From the NCBI GenBank assembly GCA_029260235.1, contig JAJDDP010000014.1, positions 38,631-102,630 of the forward strand: a DNA stretch of 64,000 nucleotides. Reading direction: 5' to 3'. Position numbers and translations under genes: made by a program. The DNA comes from Phycisphaerae bacterium. GTDB lineage: Bacteria > Planctomycetota > Phycisphaerae > UBA1845. The notes beneath the pieces were generated by a model, which searched no databases, had not been told where the DNA came from, and was given only the letters and a program-made list of their open reading frames with translations. Of this stretch, positions 25,235-34,415 are shown piece by piece (within the stretch, counting starts at the first letter, position 1; each line of letters opens with the position of its first letter).

Positions 25235-25560
25235 AGCGCGTCCTGCGTTCGTCGATTTCGCCGATTCACATCAAGGACACATTGCTGGACGTAGGGCCAG
25301 CTCGTGGCTGTATCGCCGTTACATCTGTAGCGAAGAAGGCTAAGGCCACTTCTGTCTGATGAGGCGAGCTGAGCAGCGGGATCCTGCCTCTCCATCACGG
25401 CCCTGCGAATTATTGGACTCCTCAGATCTGGTTCTCCCGGGGCTGACAGGGTCGTACAACTGGGACCATTTGACACTCAACTGCACCAACTGTATGATCC
25501 CCAACCGGCCGAGTTCTCACTCAGTATAACCCCTAGTTGGCAGTTCGTTGAGGATTTGTT
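25235..25560. other. Intergenic region before a small secreted protein gene
   Basis: About 325 bases, AT-richer at its right end, without a gene on either strand. No structured RNA or terminator stood out. Confidence 0.4.
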
Positions 25561-25932
25561 GTGGAGATGATCGCTAGACTTCTAGCAAAGTGTCCCTCGT
25601 TGCGGGTCGCTAGCGCGCGGTTGCTCTGCCTGCTGTTCCTCTGCCTTGGCACCGTATCTGGTACACTGGCTGAATCTGGCACCTCAAATCGGGAATACGA
25701 ATCTTCCGAATCCAAGCAGTGCGACGAAAAGACAGATGCGACGCCGTTGCGGGTGCGTCAGCACGCCTCGCGGCGGGCAAGCGCGCTCCGTAGGATCCGC
25801 TCGCACAAATCCGTTCTCGGCTCTGAACCGAGCAAGAACGGTCAAGCCAGCCATCCTTGTCTGCTGGTGCCCAGGCGCTGCCGCGCCGAAGTTTCAAGCC
25901 GCAATGGCTTTGGCGGACCACTTCTCGCCTAA
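25561..25932 (+). CDS. Small exported hypothetical protein
   Basis: GTG 25561 lies six bases after AGGA; ATG 25567 is an alternative start. Residues 1-38 form a clear signal peptide: basic region, then 'LLCLLFLCLGTVSGTLA' with an AxA-like cleavage site. The remaining 85 residues are Arg/Ser-rich ('VRQHASRRASALRRIRSHKS') with four Cys residues. No family was recognised. The composition after the signal could also be a frame-shadow, so confidence is moderate; the joint presence of ribosome binding site and signal sequence is the main support. Confidence 0.45.
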   Translation: MEMIARLLAKCPSLRVASARLLCLLFLCLGTVSGTLAESGTSNREYESSESKQCDEKTDATPLRVRQHASRRASALRRIRSHKSVLGSEPSKNGQASHPCLLVPRRCRAEVSSRNGFGGPLLA

Positions 25933-26082
25933 GCTTCACCTCAACTCTTGAACATACCGAGTTGCCACCGCAAGAACTACACGCGCGGCTATCACGTTCT
26001 TTTCAATCCATCTTGAGATGACTGCCCTCCTTTGATGGCAATCATCGCGTGGACATCTTGTTCATGAATTAAGGGAACCACT

Positions 26083-26703
26083 ATGAAGCAGTTGATTGAC
26101 GGCGTCCGCCGATTCAAAGATATCATTTACCCCCCGATGCAGCCTCTCTTCGAAGAATTGGCAGAAGGGCAGAAGCCACACACCCTGTTCATTACATGCG
26201 CTGATTCGCGGATTGATCCATCGTTGATTACACAAAGCACGCCTGGAGAGCTTTTCGTTCATCGCAACCCGGGCAATCTCGTGCCCGAGTTTGGCAGCAA
26301 CAGCAGCGGCGAGGCTGCCAGTATCGAGTACGCCGTTTGTGTTTTGGGAGTTACCGAAATCGTCATCTGTGGGCATAGTCAATGCGGCGCGATGGCTGGC
26401 CTGGCGAATCCCGCGTCGCTTGACGGGTTGGATCATGTTGTGGGCTGGTTGGAGCACGCCAAGGATACGCAGCATGACATCTCGCGCAGCGAAACTGACC
26501 CCGAGGACGCACTGCTGAAACTGATAGGGGATAACGTCGTTGCACAGCTTGGTCGCTTGAACGGCTACCCGTTTGTTGCGGAGCGAGTCGCATCTGGAAA
26601 GCTAAACCTGCATGGTTGGGTATACATGATCGAGACGGGTGACGTTCGCTTTTATCAGTCGAGCAGCAACAGCTTTATTTCCCGAGCTGACCTCATGGAG
26701 TAG
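26083..26703 (+). CDS. can: Beta-class carbonic anhydrase
   Basis: Interconverts CO2 and bicarbonate. ATG 26083 follows AAGGGA. The 206-aa product shows all beta-class zinc and active-site residues: Cys39 with the Asp41/Arg43 dyad in 'ITCADSRIDPS', His98 and Cys101 in 'ICGHSQCGA'. Length and motif spacing are typical. No signal peptide, so it is cytoplasmic. It is followed, in the same direction, by a SulP transporter (64 bases later) and an SLC4-type transporter, suggesting the enzyme hydrates or dehydrates inorganic carbon moved by these transporters. Confidence 0.96.
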   Translation: MKQLIDGVRRFKDIIYPPMQPLFEELAEGQKPHTLFITCADSRIDPSLITQSTPGELFVHRNPGNLVPEFGSNSSGEAASIEYAVCVLGVTEIVICGHSQCGAMAGLANPASLDGLDHVVGWLEHAKDTQHDISRSETDPEDALLKLIGDNVVAQLGRLNGYPFVAERVASGKLNLHGWVYMIETGDVRFYQSSSNSFISRADLME

Positions 26704-26766
26704 CTAGGCTCGGGATCATCTCGGCAGTGTTGAACGAACAGGAAGAAACCAAGAACTCATTACACA

Positions 26767-28356
26767 ATGAAGAACGAGAACCTAACCATGCAACAAGAAT
26801 CGAACCGTGTAGTATTCAACGAAAGATGGAAGCGAGATTTCTTAGCATCAGGAGTGGTATTCCTTGTAGCACTACCCCTATGCATGGGCATCGCCGTGGC
26901 CTGTGGGGCTCCGGTGATGACGGGCATCATCACCGGCATCGTTGGGGGCCTTGTTGTCGGTCTGATGGCTGGCTGCCCGCTGCAGGTCAGCGGTCCAGCC
27001 GCAGGCCTGATCGTCATCGTGGCTGAGATTATCCGCGAGATGGGCATGGTAGGGTTGGGCATGACGGTATTCCTCGCCGGCGTGATCCAGTTGGCGGCTG
27101 GAATACTCTGCCTGGGTCAAGTATTCCGAGCAGTCGCCCCGGCGGTCATCCACGGCATGCTCGCCGGGATCGGCGTTCTGATCTTCGCAAGCCAGTTCCA
27201 CATGATGGTAGACGACGTGCCCGGTGGAAGTGGGCTTACCAATCTCATCACCATTCCGCAGGCGGTCTGGAAAGGGTTGATGCCCAGCGAAGGCGCAGCC
27301 CATCATTGGGCAGCGATCATCGGCGTACTCACGATCAGTACGATCCTATTTTGGAAGCCGCTGGCACCTAAGAAGATCAAGTTCATCCCCGCCCCGCTGG
27401 TAGCCATCGTTCTGGCCGCTTGTGTAGCCGGCGCATTCGGGTTGCCGATTCGGTACATCGACGTTTCTGATCGACTGTGGGAGGCTGTGACGTTGCCGAC
27501 AATGGTCAGCTTCAAGTCCCTGCTTAGCACCACAGTCGTCACCGGCGCATTGACAGTCGCTCTGGTGGCTAGCGCCGAGACGCTGCTATGCGCAACGGCA
27601 GTGGACAAGCTGCACAACGGCCCCAGGACCAATTACGACAAAGAGCTACGGTCACAAGGTGTGGGAAATATCCTTTGCGGTCTACTTGGATCGTTGCCCA
27701 TGACGGGCGTCATTGTCCGTAGCAGCGCCAATGTACAAGCCGGCGCAAAGACGCGAAACTCCGCCGTCCTGCACGCCATCTGGTTGCTCGTATTCGTGGC
27801 GATTCTACCCGGCACGTTGAGCTTGGTGCCAACATCCGCATTGGCAGCCATTCTCGTGTTCACCGGCTACAAGCTGGTGAATATCAATGCGATCAAAGAG
27901 CTTCTCAAGTTCAGCAAGGGCGAGGTCGTAATCTATGCGGCCACTCTGGGCACCATCGTTACCTTCGACCTTCTCAGCGGAGTCTTGGCTGGGATGGCTC
28001 TCTCGATTATGAAGCTCATCTATGTATTCTCACATTTGAACGTCCGGATTGAAACGGATGATCACCAGGACCGCACGGTCATGCATCTCGACGGCGCCGC
28101 GACATTTCTTCGTCTGCCGCGACTTGCGACTGCACTGGAGCAAGTGCCGGAAAATGTCGAACTACACGTTGATTTCTCGCTCCTCGACTACATTGACCAT
28201 GCATGCCTGGATCTCTTAATCAACTGGGAGAAACAACACGAAGCGACAGGCGGAACGCTGGTGATCGATTGGGACACACTGCACGCCCGTTTTCGTCGAG
28301 AGAACGGCAGCACGCCTGTTGTCGCAGAACGTGAGGCGATTCTCCAAGGAGTCTGA
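26767..28356 (+). CDS. SulP-family inorganic anion transporter with STAS domain
   Basis: A 529-aa membrane protein with about 10-12 hydrophobic segments across residues 20-415, starting with the SulP-like 'FLASGVVFLVALPLCMGIAV' and including 'GPAAGLIVIVAEII' and 'TVVTGALTVALVASAETLLC'. A C-terminal STAS-like domain follows (about 420-529, 'LHVDFSLLDYIDHACLDLLI'). SulP members carry sulfate, bicarbonate or other anions. Clustering with carbonic anhydrase and an SLC4-type transporter favours bicarbonate, as for cyanobacterial BicA, but this is inference. The start is uncertain between ATG 26767 and ATG 26788; neither has a strong binding site. The stop is two bases before the next start. Confidence 0.92.
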   Translation: MKNENLTMQQESNRVVFNERWKRDFLASGVVFLVALPLCMGIAVACGAPVMTGIITGIVGGLVVGLMAGCPLQVSGPAAGLIVIVAEIIREMGMVGLGMTVFLAGVIQLAAGILCLGQVFRAVAPAVIHGMLAGIGVLIFASQFHMMVDDVPGGSGLTNLITIPQAVWKGLMPSEGAAHHWAAIIGVLTISTILFWKPLAPKKIKFIPAPLVAIVLAACVAGAFGLPIRYIDVSDRLWEAVTLPTMVSFKSLLSTTVVTGALTVALVASAETLLCATAVDKLHNGPRTNYDKELRSQGVGNILCGLLGSLPMTGVIVRSSANVQAGAKTRNSAVLHAIWLLVFVAILPGTLSLVPTSALAAILVFTGYKLVNINAIKELLKFSKGEVVIYAATLGTIVTFDLLSGVLAGMALSIMKLIYVFSHLNVRIETDDHQDRTVMHLDGAATFLRLPRLATALEQVPENVELHVDFSLLDYIDHACLDLLINWEKQHEATGGTLVIDWDTLHARFRRENGSTPVVAEREAILQGV

Positions 28357-28358
28357 GC

Positions 28359-30401
28359 ATGAAGCTTCTCCGCAAAGCCGTGGCCGACGGGTTCTGTCTC
28401 TTGGACCTCGACGTACGAGAGATGCCGGCTGTACTGCATGAAACCATTGCCTACCTCGTTGAACAAGGCACGGTCGATGGTCAACATCGCGACGCCGTGG
28501 AAAAAGCGTTGGTTGATCGGGAGAAGTTGGGATCAACTGCAATCGGAAACGCAGTAGCCATCCCGCACGCCTATCTCGCCGGCGTTGCGCATCCGACCAT
28601 CGTCTTTGTACGCCTGGCCAACGCGGTAAATCTAGGAGCGCCCGACGGCATTCCGACGCGCTTCATTTTCGTGCTGCTAGGGCCTGTCGAAGCGGCAGCG
28701 GGGCATCTCGAAACGCTCATGACCATCGCTCGGGTCATGTCGGACGACGAGTTTCGTTACGAGGCTGGTGCTGCCCAAACGCCTCAGCAACTACTCGAAG
28801 CCCTGGACCACTTCGCTGAGCGCACGCCCCCTATCGACGCCGCCGAACGTAAGACGGTTTCGCAGGGGCTAGCGCCTACGGGACGGCTCTTTGGAGGAGT
28901 GAGGCAGGACGTTGCAAGGCGACTCCCTCATTACCTAGGTGATTTCCGTGAAGGGCTGCATGGGAAGTGTGCTGCCTCGACCTTGTTTCTGTTCTTCGCA
29001 TGCTTGGCACCGGCAGTCACGTTCGGCGGCATCATGGCTGTCCAAACAGGCGGACAGATCGGCGCGATCGAAATGATTGTCGCTTCGGCGTTCTGCGGTG
29101 TTGTCTATGCGCTTTTGGCAGGGCAGCCGCTGATCATCCTTGGCGGAACCGGGCCGCTGCTTGTCTTCACGGCCATTCTCTACCGACTTTGCGGCGACAT
29201 GGAGATTCCATTCTTGTCAGCCTATGCATGGGTGGGCTTATGGACGACCGGTTTTCTCATTCTGATGGCCATCAGCGAGGCCGGATGCCTCATGCTGTAT
29301 TTTACACGATTCACGGATGAGATCTTCTCGGCGTTGATCTCGCTCATCTTCATCTATGAGGCAATCAAGTCACTGGTTCATGTGTTTCAGGATCTAGACG
29401 TCAGGAAGCATCACGACACAGCCTTGCTCTCTTTGCTCCTGGCAGGGGGAACCTATCTCATCGCCATGAACCTATCGCGTTTTCGTCGCAGTGCATATCT
29501 CCTTCCCAAGATGCGGGAGTTTCTTGCGGACTTCGGGCCAGCCATCGCATTGGGGGCGATGACGGTCGTCGCCGTCCTACTCCACGAGGTCCATCTCGAC
29601 GTACTGCCCTCCCCCGACGAGTTTGGCACAACGGCTGGTCGTCCCTGGTCGGTTGATTTGTTCGCAGCACCAAAGTGGGTGCGCTTTGCCGCCGCCGGAC
29701 CAGCCCTGCTGGTGGCTCTGCTTGTTTTCTTGGACCAGAACATCACCGCCCGCTTGGTCAATAGTCCAGACCACAAGCTGCACAAGGGAGAGGCGTATCA
29801 TCTGGACTTGATGATTGTGGGCGGCCTCATCGGCATCTGTTCACTTTTTGGGTTGCCCTGGCTCGTAGCCGCCACGGTTCGGTCGCTTAACCATGTGCGC
29901 AGCTTGGCAACGGTTGAAGAAATCGTTTCCCCAAGAGGGCACGCCCGCGAACGGATCATCCATGTTCGGGAAAACCGAATGACCGGGTTTGCCATCCATG
30001 TGCTGATTGGGTTATCCCTCCTACTTCTTTCTTGGCTGAAGGTCATTCCGATGGCCGTGCTCTACGGCCTGTTCCTGTTCATGGGCGTTGTCTCGATGTC
30101 GGGAAATCAGCTCTTCGAGCGGCTTAGCTTGTGGGTGAAGGATTCCGACTTGTACCCATTGACGCACTACACGCGAAGGGTGCCTCATTGGATCACGCAC
30201 AAGTTCACCCTGCTGCAAGTTACCTGCCTTGTGGTTCTGTGGATCGTAAAGAGTGGTTCGTTCGGGATTCTCTTCCCGTTGTGCATCGCCCTGCTCGTCC
30301 CGGTTCGCCTGTTGGTAGGGAGGTTGTTTAGTCCAGAACACCTAGCAGCCCTCGACGCCGAGGAAGATCCGGGCGAAGAAGAAACGCATTGGGCAGAGTG
30401 A
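28359..30401 (+). CDS. SLC4/Band 3-type bicarbonate transporter fused to a PTS EIIA domain
   Basis: A 680-aa fusion. Residues 1-155 are a PtsN/fructose-type EIIA domain: 'LVDREKLGSTAIGNAVAIPH' with His70 as the usual phospho-site. Residues 190-650 are a HCO3-transporter domain with 10 or more membrane segments and strong SLC4 signatures: 'GGTGPLLVFTAILYRLCGD', 'AYAWVGLWTTGFLIL', 'YFTRFTDEIFSALISLIFIY', 'FLDQNITARLVNSPDHKLHK', 'GEAYHLDLMIVGGLIGICSL'. Eukaryotic Band 3 has an N-terminal cytoplasmic domain whose fold is related to EIIA, so the architecture has an animal parallel. It lies two bases after the SulP gene, hence an operon with it and carbonic anhydrase. Control by phosphotransfer to His70 is possible; no PTS kinase gene is nearby. 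Confidence 0.9.
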   Translation: MKLLRKAVADGFCLLDLDVREMPAVLHETIAYLVEQGTVDGQHRDAVEKALVDREKLGSTAIGNAVAIPHAYLAGVAHPTIVFVRLANAVNLGAPDGIPTRFIFVLLGPVEAAAGHLETLMTIARVMSDDEFRYEAGAAQTPQQLLEALDHFAERTPPIDAAERKTVSQGLAPTGRLFGGVRQDVARRLPHYLGDFREGLHGKCAASTLFLFFACLAPAVTFGGIMAVQTGGQIGAIEMIVASAFCGVVYALLAGQPLIILGGTGPLLVFTAILYRLCGDMEIPFLSAYAWVGLWTTGFLILMAISEAGCLMLYFTRFTDEIFSALISLIFIYEAIKSLVHVFQDLDVRKHHDTALLSLLLAGGTYLIAMNLSRFRRSAYLLPKMREFLADFGPAIALGAMTVVAVLLHEVHLDVLPSPDEFGTTAGRPWSVDLFAAPKWVRFAAAGPALLVALLVFLDQNITARLVNSPDHKLHKGEAYHLDLMIVGGLIGICSLFGLPWLVAATVRSLNHVRSLATVEEIVSPRGHARERIIHVRENRMTGFAIHVLIGLSLLLLSWLKVIPMAVLYGLFLFMGVVSMSGNQLFERLSLWVKDSDLYPLTHYTRRVPHWITHKFTLLQVTCLVVLWIVKSGSFGILFPLCIALLVPVRLLVGRLFSPEHLAALDAEEDPGEEETHWAE

Positions 30402-30557
30402 GAACATCCTGGCTTCGATGTAGGAATCGTGGACCTACACTGGACAAGTCATCCTGCGTGATTCTTGGTTGCGCACCGAATGAGGCGGCCAAGCGTCATC
30501 CAAAACAGTTCAGCAGATTTGATGCGACGGTCGGGTCAATTCCTGGCGCCCACGGGG

Positions 30558-30818
30558 CTAGTCGGAGGTTGGCTCATCAGCCACCTTGTCTTTGGCGGCG
30601 TTATCCTGAGCGGGGAGCGCCGGCTCACGTTTGGTGGGTTCTTGGCTGGCGACTTTGACCTCGTTTTCTACTTCGCGGATACCCTTCTTGAACTCGACGA
30701 TGGTCTTGCCGAGTGATCGACCCACTTCGGGAAGCCGGCGGCCAAACAGGAGCAAACCCACGAAGAGAACCAGGACGATTTCGGCCCAACCCGGTAGGCC
30801 AATGATCAGCAGTATCAT
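30558..30818 (-). CDS. tatA: Twin-arginine translocase subunit TatA
   Basis: ATG 30818 has GGAG six bases upstream. The 86-aa protein has one N-terminal membrane helix ('MILLIIGLPGWAEIVLVLFV'), a 'FG..LPEVGRSLGK' hinge, an amphipathic helix ('TIVEFKKGIREVENEVK') and a charged tail, as in TatA/TatB. TatA oligomers form the protein-conducting pore for folded proteins. The length and 'FGRRLPEVGRSLGKTIVEFK' favour TatA over TatB. No tatB or tatC is next to it. Its stop faces the SLC4 gene end about 155 bases away. Confidence 0.92.
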   Translation of the reverse strand: MILLIIGLPGWAEIVLVLFVGLLLFGRRLPEVGRSLGKTIVEFKKGIREVENEVKVASQEPTKREPALPAQDNAAKDKVADEPTSD

Positions 30819-30871
30819 GTCGCTCTCCAATCACAACTAGTTAGCGCCGAACTTGGTCAGCGCTGGTGAGT

Positions 30872-31384
30872 CTAGGCGGATGATTCGTTTACTCTTTTTG
30901 CCAGTCGTTGAACCACCGTTGGCGGGACCAGGCGGGCCATTCTGGCTTCACTAAATGCGCCCATCTCGACGATCTGCTTGATCAGTGAACTGGCCGTCAT
31001 AATGTGCTGGTCACGGGCAAGCAAGAACACGGTTTCGACATCGCCCATCATTTGATTCAGATTGGCGATGCGAATCTCCTCGCGCAGGTCGGTCGTATCA
31101 CGGATGCCGCGGACCAACGCCTTTGCCCCTATCTTTTGCACATAATCCATGGTCAATACATTGTACGATTCGACACGGACATTATCGTACTCGACCAAGG
31201 CCTCCTTGATCATGGAGAGCCGCTCTTCCAGCGAGAACCAAGCCTTCTTCTCCGGATTGACCCCCACCGCGACAACCAACTCGTCAAACAGATTGCACGC
31301 CCGGTGAACGATGTCAACGTGGCCCAAAGTGGGCGGGTCGAACATGCCGGGGAAAACGGCTAACGTCTTTTGGGGCTTGGACAT
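30872..31384 (-). CDS. coaD: Phosphopantetheine adenylyltransferase
   Basis: CoaD catalyses the fourth step of coenzyme A synthesis, 4'-phosphopantetheine plus ATP to dephospho-CoA. The 170-aa product has the nucleotidyltransferase motif 'FPGMFDPPTLGHVDI' (the TxGH motif), 'VRGIRDTTDLREE' and the late 'MTASSLIKQI' corresponding to the ISSTxxR-type region. The usual Ser of 'GSFDP' is Met here, a mild difference. It lies 54 bases upstream of tatA in the same direction. Confidence 0.95.
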   Translation of the reverse strand: MSKPQKTLAVFPGMFDPPTLGHVDIVHRACNLFDELVVAVGVNPEKKAWFSLEERLSMIKEALVEYDNVRVESYNVLTMDYVQKIGAKALVRGIRDTTDLREEIRIANLNQMMGDVETVFLLARDQHIMTASSLIKQIVEMGAFSEARMARLVPPTVVQRLAKRVNESSA

Positions 31385-31443
31385 AACGCTCCTCTAGACA
31401 GCTCATTCTATGATCACCCACTACCGGCGTCCAGCGGATGAGG

Positions 31444-32586
31444 CTATGACCGTTCCACCAAGCGGTCCATCAGGAAGCTGGATTGCTCGAGAGCCTCGTT
31501 GGCGAAGGGGCCGAAGTAGGCCGCCACCTCGTCGAAGACCGCGTCGAAGGCGGGCTGATCCTGATTCGCAACGACCTCGCCCAATTCTCCCGCAGCTTGA
31601 CGGAAGATGTCGATCACTTCCTTACGCATCGGGTTGTTCATCTGTATTTGGCCATACAGCCTTGCCGATTGGGCAAAATGCCGAGAGGCCATGTATAGCT
31701 CCATGCGGTAGGCAGGCGAGGTGAACCGCAAAGTCTGATTCAAGGTGACACCTGACCGGGCCAAGGCTAGGCCGAACACTTCATTCTGAAAGTGGTTCAA
31801 CACCTGCACTACCACCATAGCTCGGTCGTGCTCCTCGGGCTGGGCATCGGTGATGACCAAGCCGGCCGCTTGAAACATCTTTCTAGCCCAAAGCGACCAT
31901 TCCTTACCCCGTCCTTCGCAAAAGACAACGCGCTGATTCTGGAACGAGTGAATGCTAGGCCCAAACATCGGGTGCGTACCCAACACAGCCGAGGAAGTGC
32001 ATTCCAGCATGGTCTCCACAGGCGACGATTTGATGGAGGTCACATCCATCAGCAGGGCATCATCACGCACATGTGGCCCGACATGGCGGATCACCTCCAG
32101 AGTGACATCGATTGGCACACTTACGACGACGACGTCAGCCTGCTGGGCTGCGGCTGCTGAATCGAGGTCCGTGCTTAGGTCGGCGATGAGCACCTTGTTG
32201 CCCAAGGAAGAAAACAAGCGGGCCAAGCAAAGCCCCATCCCGCCCTGACCACCGATGATTGCCACCGTCTTGGGTTCCAAGTCGTCGGGCACCTCTGCCC
32301 GCAGTGCCGCCTGCTGGTCGCGGCTAGTCAGGAGCAGCAAGCGGTAGAGGGCTTCGATTTCAGCAATGGGCAGATCAAGTCGCCGTGCCTGGGCACAGCG
32401 GTCAGCCAGCAGCTCAGCCTCACGCTGCCGGTCGCGAATGGGAATACTAGCTTCGCGCTTCACCCCGGCAATGTGGGTGACAACTTCCGCCCGTTTGCCG
32501 AGCAGTTTGAGCACGTCGCCGTCAATGGCATCAATATCAGCCCGAAGCGAAGCCAACTGCTCCCGAGCATTCGTGTCGCTATTCAT
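31444..32586 (-). CDS. tyrA: T-protein: chorismate mutase/prephenate dehydrogenase
   Basis: ATG 32586 has AGGAG seven bases upstream; an upstream extension to 32721 is unlikely. The 380-aa product matches the E. coli TyrA layout: chorismate mutase AroQ domain (1-85, 'LRADIDAIDGDVLKLLGKRA', 'IPIRDRQREAELLADR'), then a prephenate dehydrogenase domain with NAD-binding 'VAIIGGQGGMGLCLARLF', 'VVVSVPIDVTLEVI', 'VLGTHPMFGPS' and 'SPAYRMELYMASRHFAQ'. It makes 4-hydroxyphenylpyruvate for tyrosine. Sixty bases separate it from coaD, same direction. Fused TyrA is typical of gammaproteobacteria, so its occurrence here is of some interest. Confidence 0.95.
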   Translation of the reverse strand: MNSDTNAREQLASLRADIDAIDGDVLKLLGKRAEVVTHIAGVKREASIPIRDRQREAELLADRCAQARRLDLPIAEIEALYRLLLLTSRDQQAALRAEVPDDLEPKTVAIIGGQGGMGLCLARLFSSLGNKVLIADLSTDLDSAAAAQQADVVVVSVPIDVTLEVIRHVGPHVRDDALLMDVTSIKSSPVETMLECTSSAVLGTHPMFGPSIHSFQNQRVVFCEGRGKEWSLWARKMFQAAGLVITDAQPEEHDRAMVVVQVLNHFQNEVFGLALARSGVTLNQTLRFTSPAYRMELYMASRHFAQSARLYGQIQMNNPMRKEVIDIFRQAAGELGEVVANQDQPAFDAVFDEVAAYFGPFANEALEQSSFLMDRLVERS

Positions 32587-32765
32587 GGTCACTCCTAGAC
32601 GCAATGCAAAGGCCCGACATTGCCGACAGACTCCAAAGGGACTCCCGAAGTATATCCGAGTACCGAAATATTGCAGATTGGAGGCTGAGACCCACCGGGA
32701 TTTGTGATATTCGTTCAACACTGGCGGCCTATCTCCGGCCGCTTTTCAACAAATCAACCCTTGAA

Positions 32766-33017
32766 CTATCGCGACACCCGTTGGATATACATGTCGGCGA
32801 ATTGCACCGACGCCCGCACGAATACAAATGCTATTAGCATGAAAATGATGGCAAGCCAGCGAGGGCGATTCCGGTGCCACAGGACCACCGAGATGATGAA
32901 CGTCCACCAAAAGAGGACGCCCGTGGCCAGATATGCTCCGCGCGGAAGATGCAGGTTAAAGAAAGGCCAGTCGGTTGAATAGTTCCGCCAACCCAGCCGA
33001 TGGATTCCGGCGCGTAA
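32766..33017 (-). pseudogene. Small membrane protein frame lacking a start codon
   Basis: The minus-strand frame, stop TAG at 32766, encodes natural-looking membrane sequence: 'NYSTDWPFFNLHLPRGAYLA', then two hydrophobic helices ('GVLFWWTFIISVVLW' and 'WLAIIFMLIAFVFVRASV'). It opens directly after a TGA at 33018-33020, with no ATG, GTG or TTG before the first helix. Upstream of the TGA, the same frame again looks coding ('LAAGLPRIKDSLIRGWNKQE') for about 35 codons. Possibilities are a decayed gene, a sequence error, or recoding of the TGA. No family recognised. The rest of 32587-33236 holds nothing else apparent. Confidence 0.4.
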
Positions 33018-33236
33018 TCAAATTGGCAGGTACGCCTCTTGCTTGTTCCAACCGCGGATGAGTGAGTCTTTGATACGCGGCAATCCCGCCGCGAGTTCAG
33101 GGGAGGCGCGTCATGCCTCCTCTGCTTTACACGCTCGGGCGACTCGCTATCATGGGTGGTGTTTCAATCAACATGCTGACGGACGCGACATAACTTCCTC
33201 TCTCAGCGAAACTTGCCATCAAAAACGAGGATCTTC

Positions 33237-34394
33237 ATGGACTATCAATTGCCCGAAGAGCTGATCAGTTTGAAGGAAATGGCCAGCCGATTCGCGGCTG
33301 AAAGCATCGCCCCCAACGCTAGAGAGTGGGACCGGGTTGGAGCCCTGCCGGACAGCCTGCTCAAGCAGCTGGCTGAGTTGGGATTCATGGGTCTGCTCGT
33401 GCCCGAATCACTGGGCGGGGCTGAGCTGGGCTACCTCGGGGCTGCTGTGGTCATGGAGGAGATTTCCCGCCATTGTGGTGGGACTGCTCTGATGTTGGCC
33501 GCCCCTAATGTCCTGTGCAGTGGACACCTGCTTCAAGGGGCGAGCGATGAGCAGAAGAGGAAATATCTTCCGCCGCTGGCCAAGGGCGAGATGCTCGGCG
33601 CTTGGGGTTTGACCGAAGCGAGCAGCGGCAGCGATGCAGCCGCCATGAACACCACTGCGGTCAAAGATGGCGACGAATGGGTTCTCAATGGTGACAAGAT
33701 GTTTATCACCAATGGCGACCAAGCCGGCGTGTATATCATCACTGCCCGCACTGATCTTAAAGCGCCCAAGGCCAAGAGCATCAGTGCGTTCATCGTTGAG
33801 GCTGGCACCAGGGGGTTGATGATCGGCAACAAAGAGGACAAGCTGGGGATGCGGGCCTCTGGAACGGTTCCGCTCACATTTGAAGACATGCGCGTCCCCA
33901 ATGCGAACCTTTGTGGCCAACTGCACAACGGGTTCTATGATGTGCTAAAGGTGTTGGAGCGTGGCAGAATAGGCATCGGCGCCCTGAGCACAGGCTTGGG
34001 TCGAGGTGCATTGGAAGAAGCTGTGCGGTACGCCAAGCAGCGCGAGCAGTTTGGCAAGCCGCTGGCCGGCCATCAAGCGATTCAGTTCTTGCTGGCAGAC
34101 ATGGCTGTGCATGTCGATGCGGCCCGACTGCTGGTCCACAAGGCTGCTCTGCTGCAGGACCAAGGCGAATCATCCAACATCGAGGCGTCAGTGGCCAAGC
34201 TGTTTGCCAGCGAAATGGCGACCAAGGCTTGCATGGATTCAATTCAGGTCCATGGGGGTTACGGATACATGAAGGATGTGCCCGTCGAGCGGTACATGCG
34301 TGACGCCAAACTCTGCGAAATAGGCGAAGGATCAAGCCAAGTGCAGAGAATGATCATCGCCCGGGCGGTTCTAGCCGGTGCGGCTGCGGTCTAA
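33237..34394 (+). CDS. Acyl-CoA dehydrogenase (first copy)
   Basis: ATG 33237 with GAGG six bases upstream. The 385-aa FAD enzyme introduces a 2,3 double bond into short-chain acyl-CoA. Motifs: 'LGAWGLTEASSGSDAAAM' (FAD/substrate), 'VLNGDKMFITNGDQAGVY', 'LERGRIGIGALSTGLGRGAL', 'KQREQFGKPLAGHQAIQFLL', 'HGGYGYMKDVPVERYMRDAK' and the C-terminal 'IGEGSSQVQR' with the catalytic-base Glu position of MCAD/SCAD. It starts a six-gene operon; only 21 bases separate it from the second dehydrogenase. The precise chain specificity cannot be read off. Confidence 0.95.
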   Translation: MDYQLPEELISLKEMASRFAAESIAPNAREWDRVGALPDSLLKQLAELGFMGLLVPESLGGAELGYLGAAVVMEEISRHCGGTALMLAAPNVLCSGHLLQGASDEQKRKYLPPLAKGEMLGAWGLTEASSGSDAAAMNTTAVKDGDEWVLNGDKMFITNGDQAGVYIITARTDLKAPKAKSISAFIVEAGTRGLMIGNKEDKLGMRASGTVPLTFEDMRVPNANLCGQLHNGFYDVLKVLERGRIGIGALSTGLGRGALEEAVRYAKQREQFGKPLAGHQAIQFLLADMAVHVDAARLLVHKAALLQDQGESSNIEASVAKLFASEMATKACMDSIQVHGGYGYMKDVPVERYMRDAKLCEIGEGSSQVQRMIIARAVLAGAAAV

Positions 34395-34415
34395 CAACAC
34401 CCGAGGGCTTAGCCA

